From contig JAKOXH010000055.1 of NCBI GenBank assembly GCA_029781135.1, positions 1 to 64,000 on the forward strand: a stretch of DNA of 64,000 bases. Reading direction: 5' to 3'. Within the stretch, counting starts at the first letter, position 1. The number at the start of each line of letters is the position of its first letter. The DNA is from Planctomycetota bacterium (GTDB lineage Bacteria; Planctomycetota; Planctomycetia; Pirellulales; Lacipirellulaceae). Positions 1 to 8,174 of the stretch are shown piece by piece. The position numbers and the translations under genes are program-made. The notes beneath the pieces were generated by a model. It did not search any database, was not told the origin of the DNA, and was given only the letters and a program-made list of their open reading frames with translations.

Positions 1-129
1 GATGTACGCTACGCCACCGTGTCCCAGCTTTCCGGCCTCCACGGCGGCGTAGCGTCGACGATCTTTCTCCGACAACGATCGGTAGAAGTTCACCATCTGA
101 ACTTCCACCCGACTCTCATATCCGTCCAT
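1..129 (-). CDS. ISAzo13-family transposase, N-terminal fragment (window edge)
   Basis: Reading from 129 toward 1 gives an uninterrupted 43-residue N-terminus starting MDGYESRVEVQMVNFYRSLS and continuing with EKDRRRY and KLGHGGVAYI. This resembles the start of ISAzo13-type DDE transposases, where such a motif precedes an HTH region. The rest of the gene lies left of the window, so integrity cannot be judged. It would catalyse movement of the element. Identification is from recall of the family pattern; the segment is short. Confidence 0.6.
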   Translation of the reverse strand, partial: MDGYESRVEVQMVNFYRSLSEKDRRRYAAVEAGKLGHGGVAYI

Positions 130-197
130 CGCCACACTCCAACGATCAGCCCCCCTCAAAGTGTAGCAATTGCGGAAGTTATTTTTGAGTCGTCCCT
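1..197 (-). mobile_element. Right-hand part of an ISAzo13-like insertion sequence
   Basis: The minus strand begins a transposase at 129 that runs off the left edge of the window. The roughly 70 bases between its start and position 197 have the look of an IS end, and coding similarity of the neighbouring gene breaks at about 197-200. The exact terminal inverted repeat cannot be fixed because the other end is outside the window. Family assignment rests on the N-terminal transposase residues only. Confidence 0.6.
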
Positions 198-450
198 AAG
201 AAGCTGCGTTGTTGGTTTCCCTCCCCACAGTTCAAACAAATGTGCTTCACGCCGCTTCCCCTCATCGCGTCCAAGCTGGGCCAAAAGCGTCGTGAGCCCG
301 AAAATAAGATACGACTCCAATTAGTAACTGAAGGCCGGAAAAGTCTGAAAACAAACTCGCGATCGCGAGTGCCAATGGGAGGCTGGCTAGCAGGGCCGGC
401 CGCAGCCGTGCCTGTCGCTCATATTCATCGCTAATAAGTTTTGGAAACAC
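198..450 (-). pseudogene. Membrane-protein gene truncated by the IS and frameshifted
   Basis: The minus strand from about 450 (GTG; an ATG lies at 498) encodes VFPKLISDEYERQARLRP followed by a hydrophobic segment (ALLASLPLALAIASLF). Near 300-320 the reading frame shifts by one, after which it continues coherently as LTTLLAQLGRDEGKRRE, then HLFELWGGKPTTQLLR, up to the IS end. I recall small two-helix membrane proteins of unknown function with the same signature (ER-AR-L-PALL and WGGKPTT-LLR). Both the frameshift and the IS junction at about 198 mark it as dead. No function is assigned. Confidence 0.5.
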
Positions 451-789
451 TACTCGCTCGGAGGTTCGCGCGATGGTTAAAGACCGAAGCTCGGCCACGC
501 GTTGAAACTAAACAACGCCGTCGCAACCGCCCTCATGGCAGCGCCGTCACGGACAGAACCGGCAAAGGTGGGCCCGAAATGGCAGCCGGTAGGAAGGTGC
601 CCCCCAAGCGGGCAAACGATGCGCCATAATGGCGGGGCGCCAAGCTGACCCAATCCGCCGCGCCCCGGAAATGACCATGTTTTCGTGCTGCGGCTGGACC
701 TTCTAAGCAAATATTATAGCTTTGCTACCGTTTAGATTTGCATGCTGCGATCGCGCGTAATGTCAAAACGGCAGGAGCTTGGGCGTCAA
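451..789. other. Intergenic stretch, nothing recognised
   Basis: Short overlapping ORFs on both strands show no family signature and no consistent ribosome binding site. It may hold the promoter of the truncated membrane gene to its left. No RNA gene or repeat was recognised. Confidence 0.3.
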
Positions 790-2046
790 TTAAGTATTCC
801 GGGGTTCCCGCGTCGGTGCTAATTCTGTGGTCGGCAATTTGTCCAGAGACGCGACCAAACCATCGATTCTTTCGCGATGCGTCGAGATGTGCCGCTTCAT
901 CGAGGGGCTATTTAACAAAGCGATAATGTCGTCATGACGACACGCCTTATATTTCGACATGATCCAAACAAATTCCGCCGTGTAGTCCGGAATCATCTTG
1001 AGCAATGACCGGCGCGCGGATTTCATGTCGTATTCACTCGGCTCCCATTTTCCGCCGTACTTTGCGACCAAGTGAATCGCCTTCAGGTTTTGCCGGGCGC
1101 GCTCGTTATCGATATTTCGTTTTTGTAGCCTCTCATCCCATCGCCAACTGGGAATCACCCAATCCATTCCCGACAGCCAACTCTGAATGGCGGAGCATTT
1201 GCCGTCCTCGTCGTTGGGATTGAGGCCTCGGGCTAGAAAGTCTTTCAGAATGTCAAATCCGTCTTCGTCGCCTAGCGAATACACGCAACCACTTAAGCCC
1301 GGATGGGTCGGCTTGGAGCGAATTGGCTTTAGCTTAAAGACGTCGTGGTGATTGTAGATAGCCGCGTATTCGACCGCCGATATCCCTTCCTGATCTTCCG
1401 ACAACGTTTCCGAGGAATCGCTCGGTCCTGGTTCATATGGGTCGGCTCCGGCCCACAGCATGAGCGAGATCCATTTCATGTTGCCGTTCTTACAATGGAA
1501 TCGCAGGCCGGTATTGGCTTGCGCCTGCAACGTTGGAAACCGTTCGCGGTAGCGCTTGTAAGCGTTAAGCGCCGTCCTGATTTGGCTGCAGAAGGCCCAA
1601 GCGAAGGGATTGTCAGTCTCGATATCGGCGCCGCGCTCAATGAAGTATTCCATCAGTGTGGGGTCCCACGATCCGAAGACCCAAGTCATCTCCACGTTTG
1701 CCGGCACAAACCCATGCTCGACCAGTAACTCGACGAGGTCGCGCCGTCGCTTGCTTATGGCCAAGCTCATTGGCGAATCCACATCATCGGGCTCCTGGAT
1801 CGCTCCGCCCTTAAGAAGGACCTCCGCCAGCGAATGAAAGCCTTGATCGACCGCAACCAGGAGCGGGCTTCTGAACTTCTTGCGTTTGGGCCTTTCGGCA
1901 GGAGGATTGACCGGCTTCCCTGCAGCAATCCAGTCTTCGACATCGAAAACCTTGCCCTGTTTGCAAAGCTCGAAAAGTGGCGCAAGCTCCTCGAGCGTTT
2001 CCGCTCGAAGGGGTTGCTTACGATTTTGGGCAATGGGCCGCGCCAT
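790..2046 (-). CDS. Ankyrin-repeat protein, 418 aa
   Basis: Degenerate ankyrin-type units are visible: SPLLVAVDQGFHSLAEVLLKGG, then SPMSLAISKRRRDLVELLVEHG, MEYFIERGADIE, and a later SAVEYAAIYNHHDVFKL. The C-terminal ~150 residues are helical and unlike known domains. No signal peptide or membrane segment is seen, so it is probably cytoplasmic. The start is taken as ATG 2046, which shares its A with the TAA stop of the upstream gene (TAATG) and follows a strong GGAGG; a GTG at 2052 is possible. The overlap indicates translational coupling and a joint role with the HTH/coiled-coil protein. Substrate or partner is unknown. Confidence 0.7.
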   Translation of the reverse strand: MARPIAQNRKQPLRAETLEELAPLFELCKQGKVFDVEDWIAAGKPVNPPAERPKRKKFRSPLLVAVDQGFHSLAEVLLKGGAIQEPDDVDSPMSLAISKRRRDLVELLVEHGFVPANVEMTWVFGSWDPTLMEYFIERGADIETDNPFAWAFCSQIRTALNAYKRYRERFPTLQAQANTGLRFHCKNGNMKWISLMLWAGADPYEPGPSDSSETLSEDQEGISAVEYAAIYNHHDVFKLKPIRSKPTHPGLSGCVYSLGDEDGFDILKDFLARGLNPNDEDGKCSAIQSWLSGMDWVIPSWRWDERLQKRNIDNERARQNLKAIHLVAKYGGKWEPSEYDMKSARRSLLKMIPDYTAEFVWIMSKYKACRHDDIIALLNSPSMKRHISTHRERIDGLVASLDKLPTTELAPTREPRNT

Positions 2047-3224
2047 TACCACCTCCGCGGTGCCGGCGGCTCGAGGTCCGGCGTGTATTCATCCAGAATT
2101 GAATGCGGACTTTCCTTAAGCGGATCGAGCCGATTCGCCTGCTGCTCGGCCCATTTCACCCACTGCTCAAATTCGTTGCTATCGTTCGAAAATTGGAGTT
2201 GCCGCCTGGCCTCGATAAAATCCCGAATCGTCTGGCTACGTTTCCAATTGCGGGCGTCCCGGCAAAGCGCCTGCACGCGCTTTCGCTCGGCCTTGACGAG
2301 GGCGAGTTTTTCAGCGCGCAGCTTGGCTTCCTCCTCGCGGCGTTTCTCCTTTTCCTTTCGTTCCTCCTCTTCACGCTCCTCCTGCACACGACGGTCCTTC
2401 ACTCGCGCCGCAAACTTCAAGACGCCTTCGATGAAGCTTTGTAGCCTTTCTTCCAGTGGCTTCTTGGCGTCGCGCCATGTATGGCGGCACATACCGGACC
2501 AATACAATGGTGGCCCGGTGATATTGAGTGCAAGGTGGCCTGAAGGTATTCGCGTTTCCTTGTACCTGCTATGGAAAAAGTCGTATCGGCCGTCGAGATC
2601 GTGATCGTCCAATTCCTCGCGTTTTTTTTCGAGCGTCTCGGAAATGCCAAAGCTCACATGAACATCCATGACTCGGACTTTCGGTCCGCTGCTGACTTTG
2701 TAGCCGCGCTTCTCAAACGCCTTGAGCACCGCATCGACGATCAGCAATGCCCGGCGCAGTGTAGACTTCGATACGTGGAGGTCCAAACCAGCCTCTTTAG
2801 GCACAACAATAAAGCCATCGTCGCCTTTATCGGCGCCTTGCAATAATTGGTTCGCTTGCGAAACCAATTCGTGTGCGCCGCGCAGTGTCTCCGCGACTAC
2901 AATGGGCGAATTGTCTTTACAACCTTTTTGAAGTTCTTGTTGCAGCGCCTTGTTGACCCCAGTTGGCGAACCGGCGAGTGGGTCGGGGTCCCGCATAGGT
3001 ATTTCGTAATCTTCATCGGGATTGGGGAGCGGCGTTTGCCGTGGCGATTGTCCGGCTTGCCTCCTGGCCCAATATCCACGCGCCGGTCGCGGAATGTCGT
3101 GCTTGCGGCACAGCTTTGCCAGTCCTACATCGGAGATTGCATAAGACTTGGCAAGTTGCACCATAGATTGTTGCCATACCTGGGCGTAAAGCTGGCTGCG
3201 CAAAACGGTTTTTGTTTCTGGCAT
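2046..3224 (-). CDS. HTH-like, coiled-coil protein of unknown function, 392 aa
   Basis: The N-terminus (LYAQVWQQSMVQLAKSYAIS, then DVGLAKLCRKHDIPRPARGYW) looks like a helix-turn-helix that could bind DNA. About two thirds along is a highly charged segment (EEREEEERKEKEKRREEEAK) predicted to form a long coiled coil. ATG 3224 is preferred over an upstream in-frame start at 3332 because GGGGA lies just before it and the extra 36 residues look non-coding. It is the first gene of a two-gene unit with the ankyrin gene. I do not recognise a named family; such proteins occur in variable genome regions, which fits the IS and integrase debris on either side. Confidence 0.6.
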   Translation of the reverse strand: MPETKTVLRSQLYAQVWQQSMVQLAKSYAISDVGLAKLCRKHDIPRPARGYWARRQAGQSPRQTPLPNPDEDYEIPMRDPDPLAGSPTGVNKALQQELQKGCKDNSPIVVAETLRGAHELVSQANQLLQGADKGDDGFIVVPKEAGLDLHVSKSTLRRALLIVDAVLKAFEKRGYKVSSGPKVRVMDVHVSFGISETLEKKREELDDHDLDGRYDFFHSRYKETRIPSGHLALNITGPPLYWSGMCRHTWRDAKKPLEERLQSFIEGVLKFAARVKDRRVQEEREEEERKEKEKRREEEAKLRAEKLALVKAERKRVQALCRDARNWKRSQTIRDFIEARRQLQFSNDSNEFEQWVKWAEQQANRLDPLKESPHSILDEYTPDLEPPAPRRW

Positions 3225-3352
3225 TGGTGAAGTCCCCAAGATGCCGAATGGGTTTACAGACAAGATACCCGATTCTCTACCGCTGTCGGCGTGCCCGAAA
3301 GTCCGCAAAATCAAACTTGAGATTAGGTCCAAGTATCTAAGGGAAACATTCT

Positions 3353-3814
3353 ATGTCCATCGCTACCAGCCAATCGGATTCCAAAGTGAATATCACGGTT
3401 CAAGCCGCTGGACCGGTTCGACCTCGAACCAAGTACAAGAAGCATAAGTTGCTGAGGGCGGAAGGCAGCATCACGCTGCCTTTCGTGCCATATCCAGGAC
3501 TCTTCCTCACGTTCGAGAAGCCTAAAAAACGTGGGATGCCTCTAACGTTGTATTTGCGAGTCCGCAACGTTGAATGGAATATCGCTTATCGTCGATTCGA
3601 ATGTGTAGCTGACGAGGTGCTCGGGGACCGTACGTTTTGGGAGAGCCATGAAGTCCGTGGTGGGGCTCGCATCGAGCAGCACTTCGTGGAACTCCAAAAA
3701 GCCATAGCGACATTTGGCTTCGACGTGATCACCGACGCCGCCGCCATAATAATGGCGCTCCACAAGTACGCGGACGGCAGGATAATTGAAGGGGCAGAGC
3801 ACGTTAGAAATTAA
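3353..3814 (+). CDS. Hypothetical protein, 153 aa
   Basis: An intact ORF with AAGGGAAA eight bases before the ATG, divergent from the HTH/coiled-coil gene. The sequence is basic near the N-terminus (RPRTKYKKHKLLR) and has a mixed alpha/beta appearance with no membrane segment, signal peptide or recognisable motif. Its neighbours are accessory genes. It could be a small domain encoded by a mobile region; no function is proposed. Confidence 0.5.
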   Translation: MSIATSQSDSKVNITVQAAGPVRPRTKYKKHKLLRAEGSITLPFVPYPGLFLTFEKPKKRGMPLTLYLRVRNVEWNIAYRRFECVADEVLGDRTFWESHEVRGGARIEQHFVELQKAIATFGFDVITDAAAIIMALHKYADGRIIEGAEHVRN

Positions 3815-4043
3815 GAAAGAGCAGATCGCGAGTCGGACTAGGGCACTTGTGGGCCAATAACGTCGACTCTCTCCGCCGTTAGATGCCCTTGAACTCTGTT
3901 AACCGGTCCGCCAAATTGACTCTCAACTCTCGGTTGGTGAACCATTCCGACCGGAGTTGGGAGGAGGAAGCTTTCACAACTCCTTGCCGAAACGCAACTT
4001 ACGCTACCTGCCGATGTCGGCAGTGCGGCCTAAATGATTCCTG

Positions 4044-4066
4044 AAAACCGGTAGACTACCGGTTTT
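4044..4066. repeat. 10-bp perfect inverted repeat before integrase remnant
   Basis: AAAACCGGTA, a GAC spacer and TACCGGTTTT form a perfect palindrome 22 bases upstream of the integrase fragment. It could be an operator, a recombination site of the decayed element or a terminator-like hairpin; there is no clean T-run. Seen directly; function inferred. Confidence 0.5.
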
Positions 4067-4087
4067 GGGGTTAGAAAGGGTCGCATC

Positions 4088-4740
4088 GTGCCGAATCTCT
4101 GTTCCCCCGAGCGCGTCCCGCGCTATCGACTTCACAAGCGCACCGGTCAAGCGGTCGTCACCATCCACGGCCGCCACATCTACTTGGGTAAGTATCGTAC
4201 GGCCGCCAGCCGGGAAGCGTACCGCCGCACGATTGCCGAGTTCGTGCAGCACGGCGGCAAGCTAAATCCCGCGCGTCATGCGGCCACGGTGACGCCTTAC
4301 CGGCGCGCGCCCCGGTGAGATATGCGATATGCGGCCGGGTGACGTGAACCGCAAGGCGGAGTACATCCCCGGCAGTCACAAGACGGAGCATCACGATCGG
4401 CCGCGCGTGATCTTCCTTGGCCCGAAGGCGCAGCACATCTTGTTGCCGTATCTCTTGCGGCCGGCCGATGCGTATTGCTTCTCACCCCGCGAAGCGGAAG
4501 GTAAATGACGCGCCGCATAGCACGAATCGCGCAAGACTCCGCTGAGCCGTGGGAATCGTCCCGGTACAAATCGCAAGGTGAGTCCGCGGCGCACGGCGGG
4601 TGAGACGTACGACCGCAACAGTTACGCTCGCGCGGTTCGCCGTGGTGCCGTGAAAGCAGGCGTCGGTACGTGGTCCCCGCATCGGCTGCGGCATACGTTC
4701 GCAACGGAGGTTCGCAAGGTGTACGGCTTGGAGGCCGTGG
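4088..4740 (+). pseudogene. Tyrosine recombinase (phage-type integrase), decayed
   Basis: Three collinear pieces of one integrase are visible. 4088-4315 encodes an N-terminal arm (RYRLHKRTGQAVVTIHGRHI, YLGKYRTAASREAYRR). From 4317, in another frame, comes part of the catalytic domain (EICDMRPGDVNR, HKTEHHDRPRVIFLGPKAQ, then LLPYLLRPADAYCFSPREAE), ending at a stop near 4504. From 4578, in that second frame, comes SPHRLRHTFATEVRKVYGLE, which carries the HxLRH box of the active site. The segment bearing the first catalytic Arg is missing between the first two pieces, and similarity stops after KVYGLEAV, so the final Tyr is lost. Frameshift, stop and internal deletion make it inactive. Confidence 0.8.
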
Positions 4741-4917
4741 ATGGAAACGCGAACGTTGTTGTGGTAACTTCCTGCATGGTGGCGTACTCCTGGGAAAAAT
4801 GGTCTTCGAAATCAACCAAATTCAAACCCACGTACGCCGCCCTTTTTCAACTCCTCATCCACAACTTCTGGTTATATTTCTGCACAAGCCCCGTCTATAG
4901 ACAATAACAAACCTACT

Positions 4918-5560
4918 TCATACCAGGCCAATAATAAAGATCTCCACTCCTTCGCCCATTAAGAGTGAAGTTCCGTCGGTCGAAAAAGTGATAGCGGAAC
5001 AGTCGCGGTCCAGCCGCAACGTTTCGTCACCAGTTACACAGTCGAAGATCGTGGTAAACCCAAGCTTAGACGCAACCGCGAGACGTTGACCATCTGCGGA
5101 ATATTTATGGGCTGCGGTACCACCACGTTCATAACTTCGAATCCGTTTTCCAGTTCGCGCGTTGAACTCGATTGTATCATTAGCTAGGACTAGAAACTTC
5201 GAGCTGTCCATTGAGAATGCAGCTTCCACCGCCGGAGTCGTCAAATCCAGACAAACAGTCTCCTTCCCGAAAATAGAGTGCACTGCTGCTGAGTGATCCT
5301 CATGCAGCCCGCAGCACCGGTTGCATCTGGTGAGATCGCAAGAATGATAGCCGGCACGTTCAAATCCCGGCACGGCATTTCACTTCGGAGTTGCAGCGGG
5401 CTTATGCTCCAAATGCGAAACATGCCATTACGGATTTGGACAATTTGTCGTTTGCCATAAATAACTTGAATGCAGTTTTCCGTGCTGCTTGGAGAGACGA
5501 ATCCTTCACGATAATTCTGGCGCGGACGGAGAAAACAAGCGTTCAAGTCCTATTGAGAGA
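4918..5560 (-). pseudogene. Degraded beta-propeller (WD40-like) gene
   Basis: The minus strand contains repeat-like beta-propeller phrases: KFLVLANDTIEFNARTGKRI, HKYSADGQRLAVASKLGF and STDGTSLLMGEGVE. Upstream, in a different frame, VPAIILAISPDATGAAGC looks like the continuation of the same protein, so a frameshift near 5300-5330 is likely; a further in-frame stop lies near 5550. It is too short and broken to be a functional WD40 protein. Assignment is by repeat texture only. Confidence 0.4.
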
Positions 5561-6165
5561 TAAGCTCATGGGCCGTACCCCCAAAAAGCATCTTCACCGC
5601 TGCCTCGAAATCGCGCGGTAAGTGCGACGCCAAAACATGCTTATTTGGAACGGCTTGAGCATTCGTTAATCCAGGCATCATGATTGCCAACGTATATCAG
5701 ACCTAGCCGAGTGGGCGGATCGCTCTGCAACAGGAATTCGGCTGCGACCGCGACCGCGGCGCGATCCATCCGCGCCGATTGTTGCTTGACAACGGAATGA
5801 AACCGTCATCGTCGCTGGCTAAGCGGCGGCGCGGCAGAAGTATTTCAGCAATCCGCCGAGGCAGGACTCACACGTGACGTCGGTGAGCCAGAGCGGCGCG
5901 AAGTCGGTCTGCGCATCGGGCGCGGTTTACCCCAACGGCCGGCCGAATACGGTAGCCAGGCCGTTGGAACGACCGCACCCGCCCATCGATGACGCGATAC
6001 CATTGCGCAATATCGCGAAACTCGGGTATGCCCCGCGGGTTTAATTTGTGAGCGATCTAGCGTATTCTAACGCGCTGTAGGTCAGGCTTCAGCCTGACTT
6101 GCTCGCGATTTCTGTTAGGTTAAGAGCCTGACTAACGCCATCATCTCGAGGCAAAGGGGATCATC
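5561..6165 (-). other. Degraded coding region, no intact gene
   Basis: No ORF of useful length is present, yet minus-strand pieces read like protein: VLASHLPRDFEAAVKMLFGG (about 5560-5630), DRAAVAVAAEFLLQSDPPTR (about 5680-5770), IAQWYRVIDGRVRSFQRPGY (about 5945-6020) and, in another frame, DFAPLWLTDVTCESCLGGLL (about 5830-5920). They probably are remains of one or more small genes associated with the decayed element. The last ~100 bases upstream of 6166 should include the sulfatase promoter; no confident -35/-10 pair was picked. Confidence 0.35.
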
Positions 6166-7494
6166 ATGCACCGATTGGCAACTGCTATGGTAGCCATCTT
6201 ACTGACCGGAACGGGATTCGTTCTGTCGAGGCCGGCATCGGCCGCCCCGCGACCGAACATCATCATGATCCTTTCCGACGATGTCGGCCTGGGCGACATT
6301 CACTTCTCTGGTGGGCCCTTCAGCACACCGAACATCGACAAGCTTGCCGCCAGCGGCACGAAGTTCACCTATTGTTATGCGACGCCGCTGTGCGGGCCAT
6401 CTCGATGTGAATTGCTTACCGGCCGCTATCCGTTCCGCACCGGCCTCATCAGCAACCAAAGCCATACCGCTGTCGATCCGAAGTCCGAAATAATGATTCC
6501 CACGGTGCTCAAGAAGGCCGGTTACGTAACCGGCAGCGTCGGCAAATGGGGACAGATCCAGCTCGGCCCCGGCGAATGGGGATTCGACGAATATTTTGTC
6601 TTCCCGGGCAGCGGACGCTATTGGAAGGAACAAAACTTCAAGTACACCGTCGACGGCAAACAACATGAGCTGAAGGAGGGCGAGTACTTGCCCGACTTAA
6701 TGCACCAATGGGCCGTTAACTTCCTCGAGCGCCACAAAGATCGGCCGTTCTTCCTCTACTACCCCATGTCGCATGTCCACGGCCCAATCCTTCGCACGCC
6801 TGATAGTAAGCCGGGCGCCGATAAGGATCAACTTTACGCGGACAATGTGGAATACATGGACAAACTGGTTGGTAAGCTCATGAAGGAACTCGACCGGCTA
6901 CATTTGCGCGAGAAGACGGTCGTACTCTTCACGGGCGACAATGGCACGGCCCGGTTCGGCGTCGAAAAGGCGACCGTCGATGGTAAGCCCATCAGCGGCC
7001 AGAAGGCGACCATGCTCGAAGGCGGCAGCCGCGTGCCGCTGGCGGTAAACTGGCCCGGACACGCTCCGGCCGGCAAGGTGAACAACGATCTCACGGACTT
7101 CAGCGATTTCTTCGCGACGTTTGTCGACCTAGCCGGGGCCAAATTGCCGAATGGCGTCAAAATTGATGGGCACAGCTTTGCACCGCAGATCCAAGGCAAG
7201 AAGGGATCGCCCCGCGACTGGGTCTACGTTGAACTGAATGGCAAATCCTATGCGCGAGACGCGCGCTACAAACTCCGGCCAGACGGCGAGATGTTCGACC
7301 TGTCCGACGCGCCGTTCAAGGAGATTCCCGTCGCGAAAGACACCAAGGATCCCGAAGCCATCGCAGCTCGTGAGAAGCTGCAGTCGGTGCTCAAAACGCA
7401 CAAGGCGCTCCCCAGTAAGCCCGTGGATCAACAACAGCAACAGAAGCGCGCCCAAAGGCGCCAACAACGCGCGCGCCGACTGCAAGATGCGTAA
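6166..7494 (+). CDS. Secreted sulfatase (formylglycine type), 442 aa
   Basis: It hydrolyses sulfate esters, probably on sulfated polysaccharide, outside the cytoplasm. An N-terminal signal peptide (hydrophobic to about residue 27, ending ASA-A) is followed by PRPNIIMILSDDVGLGD, whose aspartates bind the metal. The CGPSR motif with Cys76 is the site converted to formylglycine by a maturase. FTGDNG supplies further metal ligands, and the C-terminal half matches the arylsulfatase A fold. Length is normal for the family. The extreme C-terminus is Gln/Arg-rich. AAAGGGG precedes the ATG. Planctomycetes carry many such enzymes. The specific substrate cannot be read from sequence, and no other sulfatase or polysaccharide lyase lies nearby. 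Confidence 0.9.
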   Translation: MHRLATAMVAILLTGTGFVLSRPASAAPRPNIIMILSDDVGLGDIHFSGGPFSTPNIDKLAASGTKFTYCYATPLCGPSRCELLTGRYPFRTGLISNQSHTAVDPKSEIMIPTVLKKAGYVTGSVGKWGQIQLGPGEWGFDEYFVFPGSGRYWKEQNFKYTVDGKQHELKEGEYLPDLMHQWAVNFLERHKDRPFFLYYPMSHVHGPILRTPDSKPGADKDQLYADNVEYMDKLVGKLMKELDRLHLREKTVVLFTGDNGTARFGVEKATVDGKPISGQKATMLEGGSRVPLAVNWPGHAPAGKVNNDLTDFSDFFATFVDLAGAKLPNGVKIDGHSFAPQIQGKKGSPRDWVYVELNGKSYARDARYKLRPDGEMFDLSDAPFKEIPVAKDTKDPEAIAAREKLQSVLKTHKALPSKPVDQQQQQKRAQRRQQRARRLQDA

Positions 7495-7720
7495 AAAGCT
7501 GGTTAGAGCCTGCTGCCTTATCCCCTGCCGCCGCCTGGCACACAAAGAATGCGAATCGTAAATCATTGAGTCGAATTCCCCTGGACAGGCCATCCAATAG
7601 AGGTGTACTCCGGATCGCGTAGTGCTAACAGCAGGGCAGAATTAATTCGCTGTATATCGGTAATTTAAGCTGTAAAGCACGCCCCGCCGGGTTCCATATG
7701 GATAGTCTTACCAAGCCGGG

Positions 7721-7902
7721 CTCTCTCTCTTTTTTCGCGCGCGAGCGCGGTCCCTGTTAAACTGAGAGCGCGGAGTTCTCAAATGGTTTCTTTCGGTCAA
7801 TCCTTCACCGAAACGGATGCGAACTCGCTCGTCGATTCGCTCTCAACGAGTTACGAATTTGCGCTCTCGTGAAAGTTCGTAAATGGGTTCTGTACGGGGA
7901 GG
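7721..7902. repeat. Dispersed structured repeat, copy A
   Basis: About 180 bases match, over most positions, the segment at 21251-21429. Shared landmarks in order are CTCTCTTTC..TTCGC..GCGAGCG, TCCCTGTTAA, GAGAGC, TTTCGGTCA, ACCGAAACG, GCTCTCAACGAGTTACGAA, TTGCGCTCTCG and TACGGGGAGG. Internal inverted pairs (TTTCGGT/ACCGAAA, GAGTTC/GAACTC, GAGAGCG/CGCTCTC) suggest a branched hairpin. It lies between convergent genes. No ORF runs through it. Confidence 0.7.
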
Positions 7903-8174
7903 GAAGGTGGCATTGACGGCTGTTCTCCGGCAAGCTGAGCGAGAGTTTCGCCAGCATTTGCCATCGACACGCGCCTCGCGTCCGAAAGGCTTTGCCGCGA
8001 TCTGGTGATACTGTTCTAAGAGTGAACTTGTCGGCGGTATAAATAGCCATCACCGTTCGTAACAATACAAACGGTGATGGTTCGAGCGTATTTGGGAACT
8101 TTGTCGATCGACCATAACAACTATTGCATTCTGAACAGTAGTTGATCGCGATCGTATGAAGCTCTCGACGGAGC

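Noticed and set aside
1834-2604. 256-aa plus-strand ORF rich in Ser and Arg
   Set aside because: Antisense of the ankyrin and coiled-coil genes; composition mirrors their Glu/Lys-rich codons.
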